Shown in pieces: positions 12,677 to 22,273 of a DNA stretch of 64,000 nucleotides (its first letter is position 1; each line of letters begins with the position of its first letter). Below the pieces are notes generated by a model. The model worked only from the letters and a program-made list of their open reading frames with translations, ran no database searches and was not told the origin of the DNA. A program made the translations under genes and the position numbers. The DNA is from Zarea fungicola (taxonomy: Eukaryota > Ascomycota > Sordariomycetes > Hypocreales > Cordycipitaceae), in assembly GCA_900169235.1 (NCBI GenBank), contig FWCC01000251.1, forward strand, positions 57,087 through 121,086, read 5' to 3'.

Positions 12677-15600
12677 CTATTTATTCCCAATATTGCTGAT
12701 ACTGTCGCTCGGGGCTATGCTTCCGGCGTCATCATCCCAACGAGCACCACTGCTTCCAACGTAGCTGCCGGGTAATGGCACGTCTCTTGCGGAAATACGG
12801 CTTGGCGTACAATAATCCGAACTAGGGCCAATACGGCTGACAGGTAGTGGGATATTTCTTGCTGAAATGTGACTTTGGCTCCTTTCAGTTTGTTGACAAT
12901 AATTGACTGTACTTGCGGGTAGTGGTATGTTTCTTGCCGAAACATAACTCCGCTTATCCTCAGCACAGCTGTTCTCAAACTGACTATGCAACTCCGTCTT
13001 TCGAACATAGACGTGACTGGGCGTACCAAAGAATCCACTTGCATCAGGTTGGGGATCACCATTGACCGTGCTAGCTGGCAGCGGTATCTTTCGTGCTGAT
13101 AAATGACTACACTTATCCTCAATACTGCTTCTTTCAGCCTGGCTAACAGGAAAGCCCATCCTTCGTGCAGATACGTGACTGGCAGTATCAACGGACTCAC
13201 GCACACCAGCTCGAGAATCACTATTGACTGTGCTGGCCGGCAGCGCTATATGTTGGGCCAAAATGTGACCGTGAGTATCCTCACTGTGGCCATTCCCAAC
13301 ATTACTAGCAGGTAGTCCTGTGGTCCTTTTGGAGATATGACTGACAGTATCAAAGAATTCGCTGGAGCTAGCATGACGACCACTATTGACTGTGCTCGCA
13401 GGTAGCGGTACATGTCGTGCCGAAACAGAACTGCCAGGATTCTCGAAGTGTCGATGCCCATCTTGACGGGCGGAAAGGTCTGGTTTTCTTTTGGAGACGT
13501 GACTAACTGTATCAAAGAATTCAGTCGTACCAGTCCGACTAGGAGGGAGCGGAAATTGTTGAGCTGAAACATGACTGCGGATATCCTCAACGTGGCTATC
13601 CCTGATGTGGCTATTCTCAACCTTCCCAACTGGGGGGCTTATTTTTCTTTCAGAGAAATGGCCAAATGTATCTGCGCCATCATTGCTGGGAGGAAGCGGG
13701 AAATTTCGTCCTGAAGCATGACTTCGCATATCCTCATCGTGACTGGTAGCTTGGACGGTCTTTTTCCTGGAGATGTGGCTAAATGTATTTGTACCAGCAT
13801 CACTGAGAGGAAGTGGAAAAGTTCGTGCTGAAGATTGACTGCGCGTATCCTTATCATGAGCAGCAGCCAGGCTTGTTTGCGGTTTCTCATGATCACAAGC
13901 TATGCTTGTTTTGCTTTCAGAGAAATGGGTATCTATACCAGCATCACTAGAAGGAAGCGGGAAATGTCGTGCTGAAATATGACTGCGCGAATCCTCACTA
14001 TGACTGATAGCTGAGCTCGGCTTCCCTCGAGAGACGTGACTGACTGTATTTGTACCAGCATCACTTGGGGGAAGCGGGAAATGTCGTGCTGAAATATGAC
14101 TGCGCGAATCCTCATTCTGACCCACCGCTGAGCTTGCCTTTCTTCTAGCGAAATGGCCGACTGTATCTTTACCAGCATCACTAGGAAGAGGAGAACTTCG
14201 TGCTGAGATATGACTGTGCGCACTCTCAACGCTGCTTTTATGCGTAACAGTTCCATTCTTAATATGGCTAGCACGCAGACGTGTCCCCTTTTTAGAGGCG
14301 TGACTGACGGTCTCAAGAAACTGGCTTGTACCAGCCTCACTGGGAGGGAGTGAAAAATGCCGTGCCGAAATGTGACTATGAACATCTTCAGTGCGATTAT
14401 TTTCAACGTGGCTAGGGGGTAAGTCTTTCCTTCTTGCAGAAACCTGGCTGACTGTATCAGGGCATTCACCTGTACCGGCGCCAGTGGGAGAGAGCGGAAA
14501 ATTTGGCGCAGATACTTGTGATGTTCTTCGAACCGGCGAGAGCTGCGTCATAGACAGACGTCCATCAAACCAACTTTGTTCTGAATGTTGTCCACTGGAG
14601 CGCTGATGTCCATTGGTATCTTCGGACCTCCCCTGTCCTGAATTGAGCGGCTTTAAATCTTTCTCACATTGATGACTCTTTGCAGAAGTGGAAGACGTGC
14701 TACTTTTGTGCTCAGCAATTCTTTTTGGCGTACGAACAAGCTTCCGCGATGATGAGGACTGGACCGATTTATCTGAAACGGATGCTCTATGCTCAGCTTC
14801 CGATATTTGGCTCTCGACTGCCTTCGAATCCGCTGTTGCATCACTGTTCTCTGCTGAAGGAAGTGTGATTATGCGACTGGCCTGCGTGTTCTTTATGCTA
14901 TTCGATGTTGAGGATCTAGACCTGTGCTTTCTTCCTGTAATTTCAACATCCCTACAGACTCTGATAACTTGAGTGTCTGAATTCTTTGCAAGGTCGCGAT
15001 CAGTACGGTTGCTGTGGCCCGGTCCAGCTCTCCTCTCGGTAACAGATGTTGCAGGTCGACTCGATGAGGTCTTCCGCGTTGATGACTTTTCTTCAAACGT
15101 TATATGCTGTGTTCTCAACGGAGGAGGCTTATGCGGTTCTCTATCTATTAAGCCTGTCGATATGCTCGTAGCAACCGGGCTTCGCGAGTCTGTCGGGAGC
15201 ACTCTAGCCCTGCTGCTCTCTTGTCTTAATGGTACTGTTGTAGGCGTCTTAGCCGTCATTACGCTGTAGGTAATGGCTGCACCAGCGGCCGCGCCAGCAG
15301 CGACGCCGAGCAAAGCTCCAAAAACGGCAGATATGCCGCCCTCATTAGGAGGCTCAACCTTGACTGGTTTTGTATGCTTGGGGAGAGTTTGTTCAGACGA
15401 GCCTGGGGGTCTTGATACATCGTTCTCATTCATACTGTAAGACACCCTCGTCATAGTGGACTTGGCGCTCTCTGGATTGTGGTAATTCCAATCCAAGACT
15501 CTCGAGACGTGCGTTGCTTGCGTTGGCTCGAGAATTAGAGTATATTTGCCAGTGAGCACTTTCGGTGTATGAGCTGTCTCGGCGCAAACCACTTGAATTC

Positions 15601-15934
15601 TGTTTCCATCCAGATCAAACATGGTCGCTTGATGGAAGTCTTTCTCAGACGTAAAGACCGATTCCGGATTTGCGGCTATTCCTTGCTTGCAGAAGGCCTC
15701 TATGGCTGTGGGAGACGGGGCGCTGATCCGGATCGAGGATAAACGTACTGTAGCGTATTTCGAAACTTGACGGAGTTTTAAGACAGGGCCAAGGCTTGAG
15801 CCGAAGGTAGCAAAGCCATGACCAGCTGTGGCACTGTCAGCTGTAAGGTAGCGTAGCTGAAGTGGGTGAAAGAGAGCTGCATAAAATGATGTTGAAGGTG
15901 CCAATTGCGATACTTCGATACACGGGTATTCCAT
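12677..15934 (-). CDS. VOC-like protein with glycine/alanine membrane segment and SAR-PLP-S repeat tail
   Basis: One uninterrupted frame encodes 1,085 residues. Residues 1 to about 130 resemble a vicinal-oxygen-chelate (glyoxalase/bleomycin-resistance) domain: it opens with PCIEVSQLAPSTSFYAALF and ends with ATMFDLDGNRIQVVC. Metal ligands cannot be assigned with confidence. Near residues 200-226 is a Gly/Ala-rich hydrophobic segment, FGALLGVAAGAAAGAAITYS, a possible membrane helix. A basic Ser/Thr-rich region follows. From about 14520 to 12700, some 13-14 imperfect repeats of 25-55 residues carry the core SHISARHFPLPPSDAG. The C-terminus WDDDAGSIAPSDSISNIGNK looks conserved in character. I recognise no function. 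The VOC fold may bind a ligand rather than catalyse, and the repeat tail may be a phosphorylated scaffold. Start choice: first ATG, immediately before the VOC domain. Confidence 0.75.
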   Translation of the reverse strand: MEYPCIEVSQLAPSTSFYAALFHPLQLRYLTADSATAGHGFATFGSSLGPVLKLRQVSKYATVRLSSIRISAPSPTAIEAFCKQGIAANPESVFTSEKDFHQATMFDLDGNRIQVVCAETAHTPKVLTGKYTLILEPTQATHVSRVLDWNYHNPESAKSTMTRVSYSMNENDVSRPPGSSEQTLPKHTKPVKVEPPNEGGISAVFGALLGVAAGAAAGAAITYSVMTAKTPTTVPLRQESSRARVLPTDSRSPVATSISTGLIDREPHKPPPLRTQHITFEEKSSTRKTSSSRPATSVTERRAGPGHSNRTDRDLAKNSDTQVIRVCRDVEITGRKHRSRSSTSNSIKNTQASRIITLPSAENSDATADSKAVESQISEAEHRASVSDKSVQSSSSRKLVRTPKRIAEHKSSTSSTSAKSHQCEKDLKPLNSGQGRSEDTNGHQRSSGQHSEQSWFDGRLSMTQLSPVRRTSQVSAPNFPLSPTGAGTGECPDTVSQVSARRKDLPPSHVENNRTEDVHSHISARHFSLPPSEAGTSQFLETVSHASKKGTRLRASHIKNGTVTHKSSVESAHSHISARSSPLPSDAGKDTVGHFARRKASSAVGQNEDSRSHISARHFPLPPSDAGTNTVSHVSRGKPSSAISHSEDSRSHISARHFPLPSSDAGIDTHFSESKTSIACDHEKPQTSLAAAHDKDTRSQSSARTFPLPLSDAGTNTFSHISRKKTVQATSHDEDMRSHASGRNFPLPPSNDGADTFGHFSERKISPPVGKVENSHIRDSHVEDIRSHVSAQQFPLPPSRTGTTEFFDTVSHVSKRKPDLSARQDGHRHFENPGSSVSARHVPLPASTVNSGRHASSSEFFDTVSHISKRTTGLPASNVGNGHSEDTHGHILAQHIALPASTVNSDSRAGVRESVDTASHVSARRMGFPVSQAERSSIEDKCSHLSARKIPLPASTVNGDPQPDASGFFGTPSHVYVRKTELHSQFENSCAEDKRSYVSARNIPLPASTVNYCQQTERSQSHISARNIPLPVSRIGPSSDYCTPSRISARDVPLPGSYVGSSGARWDDDAGSIAPSDSISNIGNK
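12700..14520 (-). repeat. Coding tandem repeats (S-x-x-SAR-x-x-PLP-x-S)
   Basis: About 13-14 degenerate copies lie inside the VOC-like gene. Examples are HISARHFPLPPSDAGTNT, HVSAQQFPLPPSRTGTTE, SVSARHVPLPASTVNSGR and HISARNIPLPVSRIGPSS. Two sub-types are visible: upstream copies end PPSDAG and downstream copies end PASTVN. Unit lengths vary from about 25 to 55 residues because the spacer, often containing DTVSHVS-(K/A)R, is variable. Confidence 0.85.
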
Positions 15935-16936
15935 TTTGCCGGATGGGAGGAGATGTAGAAGATGGTCAATGGCTGTGAAGATGATGCTAACAGGAATATA
16001 AAGTCGACAAAGCTCAACGCTTTATAAAGGTACCAACTGAGGCGGGTTGTCTTCGCAGGATCCAGTGTAGATTGCTCTGCTGCATGAAAGCGGAGTGTAG
16101 CATGTGTGTAGGCCTAACAAGCAGCCAAGAAAGACGTGTCTAAAGTGGAAGTGAGATATTGCCGTCCAATGATGGATAAACTGGGCCATTGTTGGGCAGT
16201 TATGCAGCTCTCAGTGCCCAACATGGAGGACGACGTACTGGATGGAGCCTTAGGCCTTTCGAAACCTACCAACAAAGGAGAGAAGAACAAAGCGAACGAG
16301 GCCCCCCCCCAAAATCTATACGTTTCCTAGCAATGGGATTTCTACCAGTGTTGCCTTTCATTTTCATAACATAACATTTTTATCTTATTTTTAAATACTT
16401 GACTAGATTCTTGAAAAGTGGTCGTAGCATTGCATTAAGTAATCGCAATGAGTTCCGATGGCCGACTCGACTCTACTTGTTGTCTGGAACTGGAATGAAG
16501 GAGACAAGGGTAAAAGCGAGGAATATTTGTTTGCTGGTAGTGAAGTGTTGAAGAATCGTCCTATTCGAGGAAGCTATGGCCAAGCTACCACTCGTATGAA
16601 CCTATGCCAGGTGGTTGCTAGACTGACAGGTCTAAGCCATGTCTGGAATTGCTCCCTGTTGCGTGCTCAAACGAAATATGCCCTCAAGGCCTCAACTTGC
16701 AGCCAAGAAATATTTGGTAGATAGATGCGTCAGTTAGGGCGCTGGCGCAGACCTATTGGCCGCCATGTTTGCAACATCAGCTTGGCAAGGCATATGATCA
16801 TATGGCATAATAAAGAAGCTTGATCCGTTTGTTCCGCTTTATCAATACATCGGCAGCCAAGTTGAGGCGGACGCATTCTACTCTCAGTAATGCGATGGGG
16901 CCAAAAAAGTAATGGCATGAAAGAGCATACACGATA
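15935..16936. other. Intergenic region between VOC-like gene and EMG1
   Basis: About 1 kb holds the promoter of the VOC-like gene and the 3' end of EMG1. Short open frames at 16136-16330 and 16458-16724 show no family signature. A run of ten C lies at 16303-16312. No repeat or RNA gene is seen. Confidence 0.45.
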
Positions 16937-17854
16937 CTACAGAATATCCCAAGCATCTTCCGCGGCGTGGCAGAACTTGCTGCAAGCTACGCTGGCAGAC
17001 AGAGAATAGTTGCTGATGGATATTTTTTCATCAACCATGGAGTCAGCAAAGGTATCTGCGCCTTTAGCCATGGCGCCAACGAAGACACAGATGCTTTCTT
17101 TAGAGCCAACAGATTCAACGTATTCGCGTACGCGAACCAGTTCAGAATCAAAGCTCAATGTAACCTTTCGACAGTTCGGCGGCAGATGATCAGTTATCGG
17201 ATTTTGAATGACTCTCAGTAGCTTCTCGTTGGAATTTGTGGAACGAATTGATAAACGATGCAGCAATTGCACCATCAAGCCTGCGAATCTCTTGAACGTC
17301 CGAGGAATTCGTACGGACGGCGAAACTTCAATAAGAACACCCTTTGCTGTATGGATGTAAATTTGTAGTTTTCCGGCTTTGTTGATAGGAGAGTCCAATA
17401 AAGTGAGTAAGCACTGTCAAATGTTAGCGAGTTCAAGGTAATGCTCGATTTTGTCTACGGTGGACGCCACTTACCTGATGGGTGATATCGGGACGAGCAT
17501 CACTAATGTCGCGGTTCATTTTGCGCATCACACCGATGTGCTCGTCACTGTTCAAAAGTGAATATTTCTCCTCACGGTGAATGCCAGCGCGACTGCTGCT
17601 ACTGTGTGACGCTTTGTAGGTCTCAAGACTGGCGTTGGACAGAACGACAATGAGTCTTTGAGAGTCCTTGTCTGTTAGTGGAATCGGCGTGCTTTGCTCT
17701 GCAACTAATTGAGGAAGCTCAGGTGGCGGCAGTGATTGGGTCCCTAAATGTACAAGGCAGTAATTAGCATCTTAGTTATATGTTCAGGTTTTTTCGCCAT
17801 CAATTGACTCATACGGGGTCGTTTTACGCCTGCGCGGCGATCCGGGGACGACAT
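16937..17854 (-). CDS. EMG1: Emg1/Nep1 rRNA pseudouridine N1-methyltransferase
   Basis: Emg1 (Nep1) is the SPOUT-fold methyltransferase that modifies the hypermodified pseudouridine of 18S rRNA and is needed for 40S subunit assembly in the nucleolus. Three exons (17854-17815, 17743-17475, 17413-16937) give 261 residues. Conserved blocks are [110 protein letters not shown] and [18 protein letters not shown]. The last two line the S-adenosylmethionine pocket. Introns of 71 and 61 nt were placed to restore these blocks. It is divergent from MRPS17 with only 365 bp between start codons. Confidence 0.95.
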
Positions 17855-18219
17855 GGTAATTTTAAGATTCGCGCAGTTTCCTATTCTGACTGTGCTTGCC
17901 AAATTCTCCTTTTATCCCAAGAGCTTTGGCTTGATGTTGGCAACAATGCTATTTAAACGTCAGAAGGAGAAAGAATAACTGAGTAGAGAGCTATGGTTGG
18001 AATGCTTTGCCAAAGGTGCTGACTAAGTAGTACCTGCATGTTTAGCCTCTTGATTGGCCCACCGCTAATTTCACCCCACCAGCGACAAGCTAAGGAGTCT
18101 CCCACCCGAATTGTCTGATGCTCGAACAAACTAGTCGGATTTAGAGATTCATTTATTCTCGAGAAATTTGCCTAATCCATGCAGAATTACACTAACGGCC
18201 CGTGCAATCAACCGTAACC
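17855..18219. promoter_or_regulatory. Short divergent promoter EMG1 / MRPS17
   Basis: Only 365 bp separate the two start codons, so the promoters probably overlap. The pair links cytosolic ribosome assembly with a mitochondrial ribosomal protein. No specific binding site is evident. Confidence 0.5.
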
Positions 18220-18746
18220 ATGTCCTCTCAAGTTACCAAGGCAGCGCGCCGGGTAACTCACGAGTTGCATGGCGTCGTGGTTTCGGCTGGCTTAATGCAG
18301 AAGACCGTGAAGGTTCGAGTCGCCGGCCAAAAATGGAACAAAGTAGTGAACAAGGTACGGGACAAGTGCATACCTTCCCTAACGCAAATATCGTACCTAC
18401 TAACAATGACTCTACTTAACCGCGACAGTTTTATGCTGATCCAAAGCACTATCTCGTTCACGATCCAAACTCTTCCCTTCGAACTGGCGATGTTGTTGCT
18501 ATTGCGCCTGGCTGGCCAACATCACGCCATAAACGACACGTCGTGAAACATATCGTTGCTCCATTCGGAGAGCCTATCGAAAACCGACCCGCCGTACCAT
18601 CATTGGACGAACTAATAGCTGAACGAGAATCTAAGAAGGAGGTGAAAGATGAGCGAAAAGCGCTCAGACAGCAATCCGAAGAGGAACAGCGAGTGGTTTC
18701 GAAGGAAATTGCAGCAGAAAAACGCAACGCAAAGCGAACGTTGTAG
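18220..18746 (+). CDS. MRPS17: Mitochondrial small-subunit ribosomal protein uS17m
   Basis: This encodes the S17-family protein of the mitochondrial 37S subunit. Two exons (18220-18354, 18429-18746) give 150 residues. The OB-fold S17 core is clear: ELHGVVVSAGLMQKTVKVRV, then KWNKVVNK, and after the 74-nt intron FYADPKHYLVHDPNSSLRTG and DVVAIAPGWPTSRHKRHVV. The C-terminal half (residues about 105-150) is a charged helix rich in Glu, Lys and Arg, an extension seen in fungal mitochondrial S17. The ATG at 18220 starts directly before SSQVTKAARRVTH. There is no strong cleavable presequence, which is not unusual for this family. It is divergent from EMG1 and convergent with the AAA ATPase gene. Confidence 0.92.
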
Positions 18747-19127
18747 GAGCAACTCACCTCACAATCCGGATGATTTGATAATTACCATCACCCGGCAGAT
18801 TCTACCAGCCTCTATGTTATTTGCGGCACTCATGTACTACCACTGTAGGAACTTTTGGAAAACGCAATCGGGGCATGGCCTTTATAAGCAAGCGGCTATT
18901 TTTTCTACACTGTGCTCTGCTTGTTGGCGTTATTGGGCCAAAGTCTCGCTGAAGACCATTTTAGATCTTGAACTTTGTATATTAATTTTACACGGCCAGC
19001 CGTTCGTTGGCAGTAGCAGCGAGATGTGTGGCCATTGTGGCTAAGAGCTAATTGTATTTACTTTAGTCATTATCTTTGAGCTTTGTACTTTGCTTGCCCG
19101 TTGGAGATTGTTAACTGGTTATGACCC
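18747..19127. other. Convergent 3' intergenic region
   Basis: These 381 bp lie between the MRPS17 and AAA ATPase stop codons. No gene or repeat is seen. Confidence 0.5.
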
Positions 19128-21701
19128 TCAACCACCCCGTTCTCCAAATTCCTGCGCCCAGTCTTCATACTCCTTCAGCCCGGATTTGCTGACGCTGGGC
19201 CTTATGGTGCGAAGGCTAGCTTCAAAGTCTCCAAGACCAATCGGCCGTATCTCATCCATAGTCATATGCAGCAGCGCTTCACCAAGAGATCTGAGAGGCC
19301 CCATTGCGGCATCCTTTGCGAGCGCTGTTATATCTGAACCGGAAAAACCTGTGCTTGGTTAGACGATGAAAATAATTCTCATTGCTGATTACAGCGCAAT
19401 ACTTACCATCAGTCAGCTCTACTAATCTTGCGACATCGCTGGGTGAAAGACTGTGTTTTTGTTGACCCAACAGTGTACGAAGTTGTGTTTGTCTTGTAGC
19501 TGGTTCCGGCAATGGTATATATTGTCTCCTGACAAAACGGCGCCGAGCAGCCTCGTCAATCGCCCAAGGTAAATTTGTTGCGGCTAAAACAAGTACTCGG
19601 TTTGCATCCCCGCGGTCCCTGTCGCGCTCAGTAGTTTCACGACCAGCCGCAGCTCGTTGCAGGTCACTCCACTGAATGAGGAATTCTGTCTTGATTCGCC
19701 GAGTCGCCTCATGCTCTCCAGAGCCGGATCTTTGGGAAAGAAGCGAGTCAATTTCGTCCACAAATATAATGCTTGGAGAGAGCGACCGTGCAAGACCAAA
19801 CAGAGCTCGGACCAACTTTTCGGATTCGCCCAAATATTTGCTTGTTAAGCTGCTTGCTGAGATGGAAAAGAAAGTAGACCGTGATTCAGTAGCTACGGCT
19901 CTCGCCAGCATAGTTTTACCAGTTCCTGGTGGCCCGAACAGGAGCATACCCCGAGCTGGCTCTCGTAGACCCATGAACAGGTCTGGGCGTAGAAATGGGT
20001 ACACAACAGTTTCCCGCAACGCGTTCTTCGCAATTTCAAGCCCGGCAATATCCCCCCACCGGACTTCATCACCTTGAACAACAATATCGTTTAGGATCTG
20101 TTTGGCTGCGCCTTCGTCAACCCCGGCGGGAATATTTTTCAGAATTGACACCTTCTTCTTCTTCCAGGCCCTATCAATACCAGTTTCTTCGTCTTCGTCA
20201 GATGATTCAGCGGAGCTGCCCACTTTCACATTATCGTCGTCTTCTTTGCGTTTCGAGTGACGTGATTTATCACTTGTAACGATTGACAGTGCAGCTGAGT
20301 CAGGATGACCGGGGGTTTTGTTCTTGAGTGGCTTTTTAGTTCGACATTCTCCATCATCTCCAGATGTACTGGATATTGACATGTGCCTCGTCTTGGGTCG
20401 GTCGCGCCGGCGGTTCCGATTAACTTTGTCTTTTTTAGCGGCGCTCTGCAATTGTGCGTGAACGTCAGTGTGCATCGCAGCAGCTTTTCGCCGAATCGGG
20501 ACGTCCGACACACTCCGTCTCTCTGATAACTCGCCAGACTCATCTGCTGTACCAGATCCGTTAGAGCGGTCCTCTTTCTGTGGTTTGACAAGAGGCCTGG
20601 TCGTCTGGTATCGTTCTGTACGAGCTGATACACGCTCTGTCCCTTGTGTCTCCAGTTGAGCGGTTGAGCTGAGCGCACTCGAGGCTGCGCTCACAGATAG
20701 GAAAGACGGGTTTGCGTATGGATACTCATCGGAATGCCGCGCATTACTTAAGCGGCCATTGGCTGAACTCTCCACGTCCTTTGGTGACACGAGTCGTCTC
20801 GAATGGCTATCCCACTGTGGTGGAGTTGATTTTTGTTTGAATAGATGTTCCGCAGTCTTTTTTGACTTGCCAGCTGGTATACTAGGAGAGTCAGAAGACG
20901 GAGTCCGCGCTGGACGCTCCCTTGACCCAAGGGCGCTCCACGCCAGTGTTGCCGCCTTACTAGGACCCTCGGCTGCTGGCCTCGCTATCTTCCGTGAAGA
21001 AGCTGGGTTTTTCTCCCCGAACTTTGATGAGCGAAGGGTCGTGCGCATAGTGTGCTTTTCAGGGCTTGGTGAGCGGTATACTCTATCTGCTTTAGGCGGC
21101 CCGTTGTGGGCAGGTGGCCTAGAATTTGATCGGGCATGGAATATCTCATCATTTGGTTGAGAGCTTTCACCAGACTGCGCAGTATCAAATACACCACGTA
21201 TCGGCAGCGATTGTCGTGGTGGAACTGTTGGGCGTGATAATTCGGAATACGTCACTGCAGGGATTGTGCCACTTCCAATCGAGCCCTTTCCTCTCGTAGG
21301 TGAATCAAATAGGCTTGGTGTTTTTGATAATTTCCCGCGTGTGTCGGAGCTTGTTCCTTCTTCCCTAGACGCCTTTAGGGCCTCCAAAAGGTCGAGTCTT
21401 TCTTTGCACTGAAGCTCTAATTCATTTAAAGCATCCACCAGTGCCTTTTCAGTATCGGTTTGTGGCCCATAGCCTGGGATCGTCCTGGTTGCGTTGTGCT
21501 CGTATATTTGGCTGAGAGCGTTTCGCCAGTGCCGCAGAGCCTCAGACTCGTCTCCCTGCAAAGAAAAGGGTCAGATTCCAAGTCGCAAATGGGTAAACAC
21601 GGCACAATTACCTGACTCTCATAATAGACGGCCGTCGAACAGCTCAGGTAGCTTTCATCATATGTTTTCTGGAGAGCTGTAAATACTCGATTGCGCAACA
21701 T
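19128..21701 (-). CDS. MIT-domain AAA ATPase, Sap1/Yta6 type (meiotic clade)
   Basis: Three exons (21701-21612, 21555-19407, 19348-19128) give 819 residues. The N-terminal 90 residues ([20 protein letters not shown] and [17 protein letters not shown]) look like a MIT-type helical hairpin. Residues about 90-490 are a disordered Ser/Arg/Lys-rich linker. The AAA domain begins with [20 protein letters not shown]. It has Walker A GPPGTGKT (about 570-577), Walker [18 protein letters not shown], sensor and arginine-finger region [20 protein letters not shown], and C-terminal [20 protein letters not shown]. The clade includes spastin, katanin, Vps4 and fungal Sap1/Yta6. The protein is closest in layout to Sap1/Yta6, whose role is poorly defined. 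The introns (56 and 58 nt) restore the MIT and FSGSD junctions. Confidence 0.88.
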
Positions 21702-22273
21702 TGCAAAGATACAGTGTACATAGTAGAGGAGAACGATCGCTTGTTATGCTCTATTGTAGCGGAGATATGCACGATCGCCGCCGGAGAGAGGATTACTTTG
21801 GCTCAGTAGTGTTGTTGAAACTTAAACCTGCCCGGATTCGTTTCTCTTGTGCCCAGGCAGGTCCTTGTGCTCTACGCGCTAGTGGTTGGGTTCAGCGGGC
21901 AGGGCCAGGCTGGTGACGTAAGGGCTTGGCGCTACAAGCCAAGCACACATTGTCGTCGGACACGGGTAGACAACAGGGTCAGATTGTCGAATAAATTGAG
22001 GTGACTACCTAATATTAGGGTGCATCTACCTGCCCCCTACTAGACAGGGAGACATTAAACTTTGTAGTCGACTAAATGTATACCCAATCAAGTCAGGTGG
22101 CAAGTTTGCCCGTTACGAGGCTGCTCGTGTTCACAAATTTGGCAAGTTTAGTCTGCGTAACTGCCTGGTGCCACGATACTATTTCTTCCTTATTCACTTT
22201 CAGCTATAGCAATCACCCGAAAGATCAGGATTAGTCTGTCACGGCAGATTTTGCCAGAACACACATAACTACG
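21702..22273. other. Upstream region of the AAA ATPase gene
   Basis: These 572 bp lie between two minus-strand genes and hold the AAA promoter and the COG6 3' end. I see no gene in them. Confidence 0.45.

Noticed and set aside
16136..16724. Two open frames (64 and 88 codons) in the gap before EMG1
   Set aside because: No conserved motif, no supporting splice pattern, and composition typical of intergenic DNA.
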